A DNA stretch of 64,000 nucleotides from Methylobacterium haplocladii (lineage in GTDB: Bacteria; Pseudomonadota; Alphaproteobacteria; Rhizobiales; Beijerinckiaceae): NCBI RefSeq assembly GCF_007992175.1, contig NZ_BJZT01000036.1, forward strand, positions 1-64,000. The letters run 5' to 3'. Within the stretch, counting starts at the first letter, position 1. Each line of letters starts with the position of its first letter. Positions 33,930-43,107 of the stretch are shown piece by piece. Under the pieces are notes generated by a model. It made no database searches. It was not told the origin of the DNA and saw only the letters and a program-made list of their open reading frames with translations. Made by a program: the position numbers and the translations under genes.

Positions 33930-35414
33930 ATGTTCGATTTCGCCAGTCCATTGCGCGGCGAACCGGTACGAGTGGTGATGCCCGAGGTGGCGTCGTCCGG
34001 CATGAGCCTGTCCTCGCTCGGGCGGCGGCTGTGGCGTGGCACGGGTTTCATCGTCCTGTCCGGCCTGTTCATGATCGCGGCCGCCATCGCCGTGCTCGGC
34101 ATGCTCACGCCGTCCTACACCTCGGGCATCCAGGTCCTGATCGATCCGGCCGATCTGCGCGGCGTCGACAACGACGTCACGGTGCGCTCGCCCCAGTCGG
34201 ATGCCGGCGTCTCGATGGCCGAGAGCCAGACCAAGGTGATCCAGTCGGACAACGTCCTGCGCCGGGTCGTCGAGAAGCTGGCGCTCGACCGCGACGACGA
34301 GTTCACGAAGCCGGACTCGACCAACCCCGCCGTGTCGTTCTTGAAGACCGCGCTCGGCATGCAGCCGCCGGCGGGCAGCCGCGACCCGGTCAACATGGCC
34401 CTCGACACGCTGCGCACGAAGATCGTCGTGCGCCGCCCGGAGCGGACCTTCGTCATCGACGTCCAGGTCCAGTCGAAGGACCCGCAGAAGGCCGCCGCGA
34501 TCGCCAACGCCATCGGCGACGCCTATTTCACCGAGGAGGCCAACGCCCGGGCAGAGGCCGCCAAGCGCATCTCCGACTCCCTCTCCGCGCGACTGAACGC
34601 GCTTCGCCAGGCCGTCGAGGAATCCGAGAGCAAGGTCGTGCGCTACCGCGAGACCAACAAGCTCGCGACCTCCAGCGGCAGGCCGTTCAGCGATCAGCAG
34701 CTCGGCGACCTCAACCAGCAGCTCGTCACCGCCTCGATCCGAACCGCGGAGTCCCGCTCCCGGCTCGATCAGGCCCAGAAGATGACGGGGAGCGAGGCCG
34801 GGACCGCCCTGCCGGAGATGCTCCAGTCCCTCGAGATGCAGGCGCTCCGCCAGCAATACGCGACGCTCTCGCGCAACACGGCGGAGCTCGCGACCCGGCT
34901 GGGATCGCGTCACCCGGCGATGGCCGAGCAGGAGGCCCAGCAACGCGATCTCCAGCGCCTGATCCAGGTCGAGAAGACCCGGATCATCGAGGCGACGCGC
35001 AAGGATTACGACCGCGCGGCGGCGAGCGAGGCCGCGATCAAGAAGAACATCGCGCAGGTGAAGACCGACCTGTCGACGAACGACCGCGCCAATGTCGGCC
35101 TGCGTGAACTGGAACGGACTCTGGAATCGCGCCGCAGCGTCTACGAGGCCTTCCTGCGCCGCTCCCGCGAGGCCGGCGAACAGGAGCAGCTGAACAACAC
35201 CAACGTCCGCGTCATCTCCAGCGCGACCCCAGCCCGCGTGCGGTCGTGGCCGCCCTCGCCGCGGGTGGTGCTGCCGGTCGCCCTCGTCCTCGGCCTGATG
35301 CTGGGTGCCGGGATCGCCCTGATGCTCGGCGCCGACCGCGACCGCAAGCGTGCCAGGACGACGGTCCGTCGCGCCACGTCCGACCCGCGCAGCCTGCGCG
35401 CCGCCGATGCATGA
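33930..35414 (+). CDS. polysaccharide chain-length/export protein (Wzz/GumC-like, no kinase)
   Basis: 494 residues. Two membrane helices (about 37-58 IVLSGLFMIAAAIAVLGML and 445-465 VVLPVALVLGLMLGAGIALM) flank a periplasmic coiled-coil domain (VEESESKVVRYRETNKLATS; LSRNTAELATRLGSRHPAMA) with a GNVR-like region before TM2. The C-terminal Walker kinase of Wzc/ExoP is absent; the chain ends after a short basic tail, so a separate kinase gene would be needed. Controls chain length or export of exopolysaccharide. ATG at 33930; a later ATG at 33978 is possible. Confidence 0.85.
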   Translation: MFDFASPLRGEPVRVVMPEVASSGMSLSSLGRRLWRGTGFIVLSGLFMIAAAIAVLGMLTPSYTSGIQVLIDPADLRGVDNDVTVRSPQSDAGVSMAESQTKVIQSDNVLRRVVEKLALDRDDEFTKPDSTNPAVSFLKTALGMQPPAGSRDPVNMALDTLRTKIVVRRPERTFVIDVQVQSKDPQKAAAIANAIGDAYFTEEANARAEAAKRISDSLSARLNALRQAVEESESKVVRYRETNKLATSSGRPFSDQQLGDLNQQLVTASIRTAESRSRLDQAQKMTGSEAGTALPEMLQSLEMQALRQQYATLSRNTAELATRLGSRHPAMAEQEAQQRDLQRLIQVEKTRIIEATRKDYDRAAASEAAIKKNIAQVKTDLSTNDRANVGLRELERTLESRRSVYEAFLRRSREAGEQEQLNNTNVRVISSATPARVRSWPPSPRVVLPVALVLGLMLGAGIALMLGADRDRKRARTTVRRATSDPRSLRAADA

Positions 35415-35424
35415 GGCGACCCCG

Positions 35425-36198
35425 TCAGTCCGCCGCGACGAGCCCGTGGTGACGCGCGGCCTCGGCCACCGTGAGCAGCGGCACGCCGTGGTCGGCGAGC
35501 ACTGTGAGCGCCGCGTCGAGGAAGCCCGGGGTGACGCCCATCGGCGTCGGCTCGGCGGCGACGTCGTGCGTGTAGAGGATCAGCCAGCCGCGCCGCGCCA
35601 CTGTCCTGCGTACGAGCCGGCTGAGCCGGTCGCGGTCGAGCACCGAGTCGAACAACCCGTAGGCGCAGAGCATCGCCGGGTCGACGCGTCCGAGATTCGG
35701 ACGTTCGTAGATCGTGCGGCAGGTCTCGAAACGCTCGGCGAGCAGGCGCTTCTGGATCAGGCCGACGTCGCCGAACGGGTAGCAGAAGTTGCGCGGTACC
35801 CGGCCGCAGATCTCGGCGATCATGGCACTGCTCAGGTCGCATTCACGCAGCAGATCGTGGCGGTCCAGGGACTGCACGTTGACGTGGCGCGCGGTGTGGC
35901 AACCGATCTCGTGGCCGGCATCCGACAAGTCGCGGATCCGCTCACGCGTGGCGAGCTGCCAGTAGCGATCCCGGCGGCCGCAGAGGGCGGCGGCGATGTA
36001 GTAGGTCGCGCGCACGTCATGCCGATCGAGGATTGCGGCGCCGACGGTGGTCGCGCTCTCCGGAACGTCGTCGAAGGTGATGCTCGCCACGGCCTTGCGG
36101 CCGCGAAGGGGCATGCGTCCTCCCGGCACCGTGCGTGCGAGAAGCCGCCACAGCTGCCGGTCGCGTCCGTGCGACCAGCCCTGCTCGACGTCGGTCAT
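35425..36198 (-). CDS. polysaccharide deacetylase (NodB fold)
   Basis: 257 residues. The NodB motifs are visible: TFDDVPESA (catalytic Asp-Asp, near 42), H-x3-H metal site in GCHTARHVNVQSL, and the later RNFCYPFGDVG and ILYTHDV motifs. There is no clear signal peptide, so it may act on lipid-linked intermediates in the cytosol, which suits its place between polysaccharide genes. ATG at 36198 with GGAG about ten bases upstream; the frame opens further at 36228. Confidence 0.83.
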   Translation of the reverse strand: MTDVEQGWSHGRDRQLWRLLARTVPGGRMPLRGRKAVASITFDDVPESATTVGAAILDRHDVRATYYIAAALCGRRDRYWQLATRERIRDLSDAGHEIGCHTARHVNVQSLDRHDLLRECDLSSAMIAEICGRVPRNFCYPFGDVGLIQKRLLAERFETCRTIYERPNLGRVDPAMLCAYGLFDSVLDRDRLSRLVRRTVARRGWLILYTHDVAAEPTPMGVTPGFLDAALTVLADHGVPLLTVAEAARHHGLVAAD

Positions 36199-36326
36199 CG
36201 GCGTGCCGCTCCAGCGCCGTCGACGCACGCTCGTCTCAAGACCCTGTCGATGTCCGACCCGTCACGTCGTCCGGTCCCGGCGAACAGGCGTCCGGGCTCC
36301 AGAGGCCATTCGTTGGAATTGCCGGC

Positions 36327-37142
36327 ATGAGTGTTCGCCTGTTCGGAACGACATTCACCACGGCGCGCGCCGAAGAGGTGATCGCGGCGGCTGCGGCCCT
36401 GCCGCAGGCACGTCTTCGCCTCATCGTCACGGCCAACGTGGACCACATCGTCATCCTGTCCGAAAATGCAGCGTTTCGGAAGGCTTACGACGGCGCCGCG
36501 ATGCGCACCCTCGACGGAATGCCGCTTGTCTGGCTGGCCCGGCTCGGGGGTGGGCGCAACGTGCGACGCATCACCGGCCACGAACTGATCGCCGCCGCGC
36601 TCGCGTCGCCGCAGCCGAGCGACCGGCGAGTCTTCCTGATGGCGTCGAGCGATATCGTCGGCGCGCGGGTCGCGGCGTCCTTCGCGGAGGCCGGGCTCCC
36701 CGCCGCGGCGGTCCGGATGGCGACGCCGCCGTTCGGGTTCGAGACCGACGAGGCCTATTCGCGCCGGCTCGCCGCCGAGATCCGCGCCCACGGCACGACG
36801 TTGCTCATCATGGGCGTCGGCGCGCCGAAGTCGGAGATCTGGGTCGACCGCTACGGGCCGGAACTCGGAAACCCGGTGACGCTGGCGGTGGGAGAGGCGC
36901 TCAACGTCGCCGCCGGGCTCGTCCCGCGGGCACCCGTGCTGATGCAGCGCATGGGCCTCGAATGGTTCTTCCGGTTCCTGCACGCGCCGCGCCGGCTTTT
37001 CCCACGCTACTTCCTGCGGTCTTGGCGCTTCCTGAAGATCGCCTCCGCGTCGCGCGGCCGTCAAACGCTGGATTCGGCCCTTGGGCGGCACAGCCGGGAA
37101 GCGGCCTGGATGCTTCATCCGGAGACCAAGCCCGAGTCCTGA
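36327..37142 (+). CDS. WecG/TagA/CpsF-family glycosyltransferase
   Basis: 271 residues. LRLIVTANVDHIVILSENAA and AMRTLDGMPLVWLARLGG match the family, as do LLIMGVGAPKSEIWVDRYGP and GEALNVAAGLVPRAPVLMQR with GLEWFFRFLHAPRRLFPRYF. Family members add ManNAcA/ManNAc or glucuronate-type sugars to a lipid-linked acceptor. Last of the polysaccharide cluster. ATG at 36327. Confidence 0.88.
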   Translation: MSVRLFGTTFTTARAEEVIAAAAALPQARLRLIVTANVDHIVILSENAAFRKAYDGAAMRTLDGMPLVWLARLGGGRNVRRITGHELIAAALASPQPSDRRVFLMASSDIVGARVAASFAEAGLPAAAVRMATPPFGFETDEAYSRRLAAEIRAHGTTLLIMGVGAPKSEIWVDRYGPELGNPVTLAVGEALNVAAGLVPRAPVLMQRMGLEWFFRFLHAPRRLFPRYFLRSWRFLKIASASRGRQTLDSALGRHSREAAWMLHPETKPES

Positions 37143-37147
37143 CCTCT

Positions 37148-37183
37148 GGAGCGTGCCGATCTTTCACGAGGACAGCACGCTCC
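37148..37183 (+). terminator. inverted repeat after WecG-like gene
   Basis: GGAGCGTGC (37148-37156) and GCACGCTCC (37175-37183) form a perfect 9-base stem with an 18-base loop, six bases after the stop. No U-run; it overlaps the start of the dispersed repeat. Confidence 0.4.
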
Positions 37184-37244
37184 CGTTCCTTGTTCTCGCA
37201 TGATGTTTTCGGGACACCGGATTCCGCTTTCCCGCATCGAGCTC
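37173..37244. repeat. dispersed intergenic repeat, copy 2
   Basis: Aligns along its length with 18604-18676. Shared blocks are CAGCACGCTC, CGCATGATG/CG and TTTTCGGG-A-ACCGGAT. It lies between a + strand gene end and the NUDIX gene end. Probably a small mobile or structural element common in the order. Confidence 0.6.
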
Positions 37245-37249
37245 GGGCG

Positions 37250-37822
37250 TCAGGCCCCGGCGAACAAGGCGGGATGCCGGAGCCTCAGGGCGAAGGTCAG
37301 CGCGAGGGTCTTCAGGTCGGTGAGTTCGCCGCTGTCGCTCATGGCGGCGAGCCTGGAGAGCGGCATCTCGACCACCGTGATGTCCTCGCCCTCGTCGGCC
37401 AAGCCGCCGCCGGGGCCGATGCGGTCGCCCTCCGCATAGGCGCCGAGGAAGAGCTGCATCCGCTCCGAGGAGATGCCCGGCATGCTCCAGACCGACGACA
37501 CGGGGTCCAGCCGCGTGAGCCGGACGCCGGTTTCCTCGTAGGCTTCGCGGCGCACGCCGTCCTCGGCATCCGCTTCGTCGAGCAGGCCGGCCGGCGCCTC
37601 GAGCAACTCGGTCACGCCCTCGGCGTAGAAGAGCGGCGCGCGGAACTGCTGGATCAGCAGGGCGACCCGGCGCTCCGGATCGTAGGGCAGCACGCAGACC
37701 GCGCGGCCGTGATCCTCGATCTCGCGGGTGAGGCGCTTGCCGTCGGGCATGGTCAGATCGGCGACGAGGAAGGTGCTCCAGCCCTCATGGACCGTGCGGG
37801 TGCCTCGGATCTGGGGTGCCAT
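37250..37822 (-). CDS. NUDIX hydrolase, NudK/ADP-ribose-type
   Basis: 190 residues. The Nudix box is LLDEADAEDGVRREAYEETG (around residues 79-98), with the R-E-x-x-E-E-x-G catalytic core intact and one-residue spacing differences of the kind seen in NudK. It also has a beta-sheet N-terminus ending LIQQFRAPLFYAEGVTELLE. Hydrolyses a nucleoside diphosphate linked to a sugar (GDP-mannose or ADP-ribose). ATG at 37822 with GGAG upstream. Confidence 0.83.
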   Translation of the reverse strand: MAPQIRGTRTVHEGWSTFLVADLTMPDGKRLTREIEDHGRAVCVLPYDPERRVALLIQQFRAPLFYAEGVTELLEAPAGLLDEADAEDGVRREAYEETGVRLTRLDPVSSVWSMPGISSERMQLFLGAYAEGDRIGPGGGLADEGEDITVVEMPLSRLAAMSDSGELTDLKTLALTFALRLRHPALFAGA

Positions 37823-37930
37823 GGCGTCTCCGGTGATGGCCGTGTTCGGCGGCAGCCGTACGGGGCGAACCGTGCGCCAATGAGGCAGTGATGGCGGCGG
37901 GGGCAGAAGCTCGAGGCCTGTGGCTTTTCG

Positions 37931-38179
37931 TCAGCCGGTGCGGCTGCGGACGATGAAGCGCGTGACGGCACCGTCCCGAGCCTGGGACTCGACCTGCGCG
38001 CCCTCTTCGCGCGCCGCGTTGGGGATGTCGATCGCAGCCAGCGGATCGGTCGCCGTCACAGCGAGCCGGACGCCGGGCGCAAGGGCGCGGAGCGCCTTGC
38101 GTGTGCGAAGCGCCGGCAATGGGCATTTCAGGCCGGTCAGGTCGAGCGGGATCGGAGCGGCCTCGTCGACGTCGGGCAT
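37931..38179 (-). CDS. TusA-family sulfurtransferase
   Basis: 82 residues. The Cys-Pro-x-Pro motif LTGLKCPLPALRTRKAL has active Cys19, with the family end AQVESQARDGAVTRFIVRSR. Small cytosolic sulfur carrier (persulfide relay for tRNA thiolation or molybdenum cofactor sulfuration). The longer frame to 38374 is rejected since the ATG at 38179 gives the standard length. Confidence 0.88.
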   Translation of the reverse strand: MPDVDEAAPIPLDLTGLKCPLPALRTRKALRALAPGVRLAVTATDPLAAIDIPNAAREEGAQVESQARDGAVTRFIVRSRTG

Positions 38180-38342
38180 GACCTGAGCGGGTTTTGGACA
38201 GGAGCCCGGGGCTTTCCGACGAAAACCCCCGATGACGCAAGACGCCGATCGGACGATGCCTTCGCGAACCTGGAGAGGGATGCCACGAACGATCCCGTCG
38301 GCGGGCGAGCCGGCCGGCGGGACGCTGTCGAGCCGGAGCCGG

Positions 38343-38723
38343 CTACCAGCCGTAGGGGTAGCCGTAGCCGCCATACCCGTAGGCCGGATAGCCGTAGACC
38401 GGCCGGGCGTAGCCGTAGTCGTCGTAGCCGTAGCGTGGGGCCGCGCTCGCGGCGATGGCCGTGCCGATCAGGCCGAGCGCCGCGCCAGCGGCCAGCGCAC
38501 CGCCGACGTTGCGGCGGTAGCCGTATCCATAGCCATAACGGGGGCCGTAATAGCCGCCGTAATACCCCCGCCGCCAGCCGACATGGTCGACGGTTGCGTT
38601 CGTGCCGCCGACCTGCGTGGCGGTGATCGCGGGGAAGGGGGCCGCCTGTGCTGTCGGAAGAGTGGCTGCCGTCAGGCCGGCGGCGGTGAAGCCGGCGAGG
38701 GCGAGTGAACTGAAGCGCGACAT
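38343..38723 (-). CDS. secreted Gly/Tyr-rich protein
   Basis: 126 residues. Signal peptide to about residue 27 (MSRFSSLALAGFTAAGLTAA ... AQA). The mature part has a GWRRGYYGGYYGPRYGYGYG stretch, a hydrophobic helix (GGALAAGAALGLIGTAIAAS) and a Tyr/Gly/Pro-repeat C-terminus (ARPVYGYPAYGYGGYGYPYG). The low complexity resembles other Rhizobiales surface proteins of unknown role. ATG at 38723 with GGAG about 10 bases upstream. Confidence 0.68.
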   Translation of the reverse strand: MSRFSSLALAGFTAAGLTAATLPTAQAAPFPAITATQVGGTNATVDHVGWRRGYYGGYYGPRYGYGYGYRRNVGGALAAGAALGLIGTAIAASAAPRYGYDDYGYARPVYGYPAYGYGGYGYPYGW

Positions 38724-38872
38724 GACGCCGTGTCTCCGTCGGTTGATCAAACCAGGGAGACAATTCGCATGACCCGATCCGCGTTCCAGCCCCCGTATGC
38801 CTCAGCCGTATTCGCGTGTCGCCGCGCACGCCACGAACTGGCCGTTACCGAAGGCCGGGATGGCCGAGCCCG

Positions 38873-40243
38873 TCAGAACGTGCAGGCGTCGAAGGCCGGG
38901 TCGACGGATTTCTGCCAGGGGCCGTCGTAGTCGGCGAGCCGGTCCTCGGCGTGGGTGCGGCCGGTGACGACGATCGCTTCGAGCGGCTGCAGGAAGCGGG
39001 TCTCGTCGCGTCCGGTGCCGTCGCGGCGGGCGCGTGCCTGCAGGCCGCTGCGGCTGATCGCGAGCGCTTCGGCCGCCACCGCGCCGAGGCTCTTGCCGCC
39101 GAGCGAGGCGGCGAGGCCGAGGCGTGGAGCGGTGGCCCGCGCGCATTCGCGTTCGTCCGCGCTCCAGCCCTTCACGAGGTCCCAGGCCGCATCGAGGGCG
39201 GAATCGTCGTAGAGCAGCCCGACCCAAAAGGCCGCCTGCGCCGCAATCATCGCCGGGCTGCCGACATCGGAGCCGCGCATCTCCAGGAAGCGCTTGAGGC
39301 GCACCTCCGGAAACACCGTCGAGGCGTGGTTCGCCCAGTCCGAAACGGTGGCGTACTCGCCCGGAAGCTGCTCCAGCCGGCCCTGCATCAGGCTGCGGAA
39401 GGAGGCGCCGGAGACGTCGTGATAGGTCTCGCCGCGCTTGATGAAGTACATCGGCACGTCGAGCAGCCAGTCGACATAGCCCTCGTAGCCGAAGCCTTCC
39501 TCGAAGGCCTGCGGGAACATGCCGGTGCGGTCGCCGTCGGTATCGCGCCAGATCTCGGAACGGCGCGAGAGGAAGCCGTTCGGGCGTCCATCGGTGAAGG
39601 GCGAGTTGGCGAAGAGCGCGGTGGCCACCGGCTGCAGGGCCAGCGACACGCGCAGCTTCTTCACCATGTCGGCTTCCGAGGAGAAGTCGACATTCACCTG
39701 CACGGTGGCCGTACGCAGCATCATGTCGTGGCCGAGGGTCCCGACCTTCGGCATGTAGCCGTGCATGATCCGGTAGCGGCTCTTCGGCATCAGCGGGGTT
39801 TCTTCCCGCGTCCATTTCGGGCTCATGCCGAGGTCGAGGAAGCCGATGCCGAGCGGGTCGGCGGCGCACATCAGCGCGGCGAGATGCGCGCGCAGCTCGC
39901 TCATGGTCTTGTGGACGTCGGGAACCGGCGCGCCCGACAGCTCGAACTGGCCGCCGGGCTCGATCGAGATGGCGCCGCCGCCACGCGTCGAGGCCAGCCC
40001 GATGATGTTGCCGGCATCGAGGATCGGCTCCCAGCCGGTCTCGCGCCCGAAGCCTTCGAGCAGCGCACGGATCCCACGCGCGCCGCCATAGGGCACGGGT
40101 GTGTGGCCGTCGCGATAGAACGGAATCGCTTCGTGCTCGGTGCCGATGGCGAAGGCTTCCGGCGGCTTTTCGCCGACGGAGAACCATTCGATCAACTCGG
40201 CCCGCGAGGTGAGCGGGGTCGTGTCGGACGTATCGCGCGCCAT
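38873..40243 (-). CDS. gshA: glutamate--cysteine ligase (plant/alphaproteobacterial type)
   Basis: 456 residues; first step of glutathione synthesis. Motifs: AIGTEHEAIPF (N-terminal Glu site), GGGAISIEPGGQFELSGAPV, KWTREETPLMPKSRYRIMHG, then FLEMRGSDVGSPAMIAAQAA. Length and pattern fit the plant-like class used by Rhizobiales. ATG at 40243 with GGGAAG upstream; the frame continues upstream into unrelated sequence. Methylotrophs use glutathione in formaldehyde handling in some lineages; nothing here shows that link directly. Confidence 0.93.
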   Translation of the reverse strand: MARDTSDTTPLTSRAELIEWFSVGEKPPEAFAIGTEHEAIPFYRDGHTPVPYGGARGIRALLEGFGRETGWEPILDAGNIIGLASTRGGGAISIEPGGQFELSGAPVPDVHKTMSELRAHLAALMCAADPLGIGFLDLGMSPKWTREETPLMPKSRYRIMHGYMPKVGTLGHDMMLRTATVQVNVDFSSEADMVKKLRVSLALQPVATALFANSPFTDGRPNGFLSRRSEIWRDTDGDRTGMFPQAFEEGFGYEGYVDWLLDVPMYFIKRGETYHDVSGASFRSLMQGRLEQLPGEYATVSDWANHASTVFPEVRLKRFLEMRGSDVGSPAMIAAQAAFWVGLLYDDSALDAAWDLVKGWSADERECARATAPRLGLAASLGGKSLGAVAAEALAISRSGLQARARRDGTGRDETRFLQPLEAIVVTGRTHAEDRLADYDGPWQKSVDPAFDACTF

Positions 40244-40394
40244 GCGCTGGCTTCCCGGGACGGAGCGTTCGGACGAAACGGACGCGGTGCGCGGCCCGCA
40301 GCGTGCCGCGGTCAGAGCCCGCAACCGGCCCGAGTGAGATGTCGTGTCCTTAAGCCAGGGCGCAAGGCCGGACAACGTGGGGTCGATCACCCCC

Positions 40395-41147
40395 TTAGCG
40401 CGCGTCGCCGAGCACGGCCTGCACCAGCGCGAGCACAGCGACCGCTGCGGTGTCCGCGCGCAGGATGCGGGGACCCAGCGACAGCGCGACGGTGTTGGGG
40501 CGGCCGGCGATACGCGCGCGCTCTTCCGGCGCGAAGCCGCCCTCGGGGCCGACCAGCACCGCAAGCGGCGGCGGCTTGGCGGGGTCGCACGCAGCGCGAA
40601 GCGCCGCGACCGGATCGGCGACCGGGGCGTCCTCATCGCAAAAGACCAGCAGGCGCTCCGGCTCCAGCGTGTCGAGGGCCGCCGGCAGGCGGGTCAACTC
40701 GGCGATCTCCGGGATGGCGAGGATCCCGCATTGCTCGGCCGCCTCGATCGCATTGGCGCGCAGCCGGTCGAGCTTGATCCGCTCGCCCTGCGTATAGCGG
40801 GTGAAGACCGGCCGGATCAGGCCGGCGCCCATCTCCACCGCCTTCTGGGCCATGTAGTCGAGCCGGGCCGCCTTCAGCGGCGCGAAGAGATAGTGCAGGT
40901 CGGCCGGCGCCGGCTGCGTCCGGGTCTGTTCGCGGATCGCGAGGTCGGCGCTCTTGCGCCCTTGGGGCTGAATCTCGCCGCGCCACTCGCCGTCGCGCCC
41001 GTTGAAGAGGAGGACGCTGTCGCCCTCGCTCTTGCGCAGGACGGTGAGCAGGTAGCCGGCCTGCGCCCGCTCCAGGGGCAGCACGAGCCCCTGTCCGAGG
41101 CGCGCCTCGACATGGAGCCGGGGCGCGGTGAAGTCGTATTCGGCCAT
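40395..41147 (-). CDS. rsmE: 16S rRNA (uracil1498-N3)-methyltransferase
   Basis: 250 residues, SPOUT fold. N-terminal PUA-like start (YDFTAPRLHVEARLGQ), KAVEMGAGLIRPVFTRYTQ in the middle and the SAM knot VLVGPEGGFAPEER with LSLGPRILRADTAAVAVLAL at the C-terminus. ATG at 41147 preceded by GGGAGG at close spacing. Upstream of gshA on the same strand, as in related genomes. Confidence 0.93.
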   Translation of the reverse strand: MAEYDFTAPRLHVEARLGQGLVLPLERAQAGYLLTVLRKSEGDSVLLFNGRDGEWRGEIQPQGRKSADLAIREQTRTQPAPADLHYLFAPLKAARLDYMAQKAVEMGAGLIRPVFTRYTQGERIKLDRLRANAIEAAEQCGILAIPEIAELTRLPAALDTLEPERLLVFCDEDAPVADPVAALRAACDPAKPPPLAVLVGPEGGFAPEERARIAGRPNTVALSLGPRILRADTAAVAVLALVQAVLGDAR

Positions 41148-41430
41148 CCGGCCTCCCTCGCGTGAGGCCGGGGCCAAGTCAACGAAATCGGTGGTGGTGC
41201 GAAAAAGTCACGTCCTGCCGGTTTTCGCCGCGTCGGCCGCGTCATCCCCGTTCCGATGCGTGCGATGCCAAAGCCGCCACATTCCTGTGCGGAATCGGCC
41301 GTCATCGAGATGGACAGGCTGTCCGTCAGCGATCGGGCGCCGCGTGTGCCGATCCGGCGGAAGGCCAGGGGCTGTGGACCGGAGGGGTGCGAGCCTCGGG
41401 CACGGCAGTGGGGAGAGGGATACCAGGGTC

Positions 41431-42081
41431 ATGTCGAAGAGGATGTCGCACGGGGTCATGGCGTCGAAGACCATCCCGGCCGTGGTGGGAGCGCTGAGCC
41501 TTCTGCTCGCGGCGAACCCCGCCTTCGCGCAGAGCATGTTCGAGCAGATGCCGGTCGCCCCCGGAGACGCGCCGGCCGCCGCCGCCGCCGAGCCGTCCGC
41601 CGCCGTCGCCCCTTCGATGTCGATGGGGATGGGCGCGTCCTCCGCCCCGATGGGCGTGCCGTCGGCCAAGTCGGTCGGCCCCCAGGCGGGCGTCGATTGC
41701 AACGCCATCCAGAAGACCCTGACCGAGCGTAAGAACCTCGTCGCCAAGGCGAACGCTGCCTCGCAGTCCAAGCAGAAGATGACGCCGGCCCAGGCCTGCG
41801 CGCTGTTCGGCCAGCTCCACAACAACGGCGTCACCGGCATCAAATGGATCGCCACCAACAAGGAATGGTGCTCGATCCCCGATTCCTTCGCGCAAGGGTT
41901 CAAGGCCGACAACGAGAAGGTCGGCGGCATCCGCTCCAAGGTCTGCGGCATGGCGGCCCAGGTCACGAAGATGGAGGCCCAGGCCCGCGCCGGCGCTGGC
42001 GGTGAAGGCGGCGGTGGCGGCGGTCTCCTCGGCGGTCCCGGCCTCTCCGGCAGCTTCAAGATGCCCCAGGGCGCGCTCTAA
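41431..42081 (+). CDS. secreted protein of unknown function
   Basis: 216 residues. Signal peptide about 1-34 (TIPAVVGALSLLLAANPAFA), then an Ala/Pro/Met-rich stretch (about 45-85, with SMSMGMG), then a conserved-looking region with four cysteines (VDCNAIQK, PAQACALFGQLHNNG, KEWCSIP, SKVCGMAAQ), probably two disulfides, and a Gly-rich tail (GGEGGGGGGLLGG). Strong purine-rich leader GGGAGAGGGA at 41411-41420, ten bases from ATG. Periplasmic; function unknown. Confidence 0.7.
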   Translation: MSKRMSHGVMASKTIPAVVGALSLLLAANPAFAQSMFEQMPVAPGDAPAAAAAEPSAAVAPSMSMGMGASSAPMGVPSAKSVGPQAGVDCNAIQKTLTERKNLVAKANAASQSKQKMTPAQACALFGQLHNNGVTGIKWIATNKEWCSIPDSFAQGFKADNEKVGGIRSKVCGMAAQVTKMEAQARAGAGGEGGGGGGLLGGPGLSGSFKMPQGAL

Positions 42082-42123
42082 GCCGGTCCTGCCGTCGACA
42101 GTCATCGCCCCAGTAGAAAATCC

Positions 42124-43104
42124 GTGCCCTCCGACGACCCGACGGAGGCGAGCCGCCGCGACGTGCCGCCTTCGGGACGCGTGGCCGATGCGGTCGCCGG
42201 CCATTGGGCCGATCGCCTCGCGCCGCGCGGCTGGCGTCCCTATCTGCGGCTCGCGCGCATCGAGCGTCCGGTCGGGTGGTGGCTGCTGCTGCTGCCGTGC
42301 TGGTGGTCGGCAGCCCTCGCCGCGACGGCCGCGGACCGCACCGGCCCGAATCTCTGGCACCTGCTGCTGTTCCTGATCGGCGCCGTCGCCATGCGCGGAG
42401 CCGGCTCGACCTACAACGACATCGCCGACCGCGACCTCGACGCGCGCGTCGCGCGAACCCGCTCGCGGCCTTTGCCCTCCGGACAGATCGGCACGCGCAC
42501 CGCTGCGGTCTTCCTCGTGGCGCAGATGCTCGTCGGCCTCTGCGTGCTGCTCCAGTTCAACGGTACCGCCATCCTGGTCGGGATGGCTGCGCTCCTGCCC
42601 GTGGCGATCTACCCCTTCATGAAGCGGGTGATGCCGATGCCGCAGGCAGTGCTCGGCCTCGCCTTCGCCTGGGGGGCGCTGATGGGTTGGGTCGCCCTGT
42701 TCGGGCGGCTCGATGCACCGGCCCTGTGGCTCTATGCGGGCACCATCGCCTGGGTGGTCGGCTACGATACGATCTACGCCGTGCAGGATATCGAGGACGA
42801 CGAGATCGCCGGGATCAGTTCCTCGGCCCGTCTGTTCGGGAGCCGGCTGATTCTCGCCGTCGGCGTCTGCTACGGCGCTGCCGTCCTGCTGATGGTGCCG
42901 GCGCTCCGGCTCGCCGGGGCGGGCGCACTGGGCTGGCTGGGTCTCGCGCTGTTCGGAGCCCACCTCGCCCGACAGGCCCTGCGACTGGAGCCCCGCGACG
43001 GTCTCGGCGCGCTGACGCTGTTCCGCTCGAACCGCGATGCCGGTTTGATTTTCTTTCTGGGCCTTGCCGCCGATTCCGTCTGGCAGGGACTGATCGGCGC
43101 CTGA
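42124..43104 (+). CDS. ubiA: 4-hydroxybenzoate polyprenyltransferase
   Basis: 326 residues; makes 3-polyprenyl-4-hydroxybenzoate for ubiquinone in the inner membrane. First Asp-rich motif YNDIADRDLDARVART (near 97-111) and second YDTIYAVQDIEDDEIAGI (near 216-233), with about nine hydrophobic helices. Start: GTG at 42124 (frame opens there) with a poor ribosome site; a GTG at 42181 is also possible. Confidence 0.92.
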   Translation: MPSDDPTEASRRDVPPSGRVADAVAGHWADRLAPRGWRPYLRLARIERPVGWWLLLLPCWWSAALAATAADRTGPNLWHLLLFLIGAVAMRGAGSTYNDIADRDLDARVARTRSRPLPSGQIGTRTAAVFLVAQMLVGLCVLLQFNGTAILVGMAALLPVAIYPFMKRVMPMPQAVLGLAFAWGALMGWVALFGRLDAPALWLYAGTIAWVVGYDTIYAVQDIEDDEIAGISSSARLFGSRLILAVGVCYGAAVLLMVPALRLAGAGALGWLGLALFGAHLARQALRLEPRDGLGALTLFRSNRDAGLIFFLGLAADSVWQGLIGA

Positions 43105-43107
43105 TGC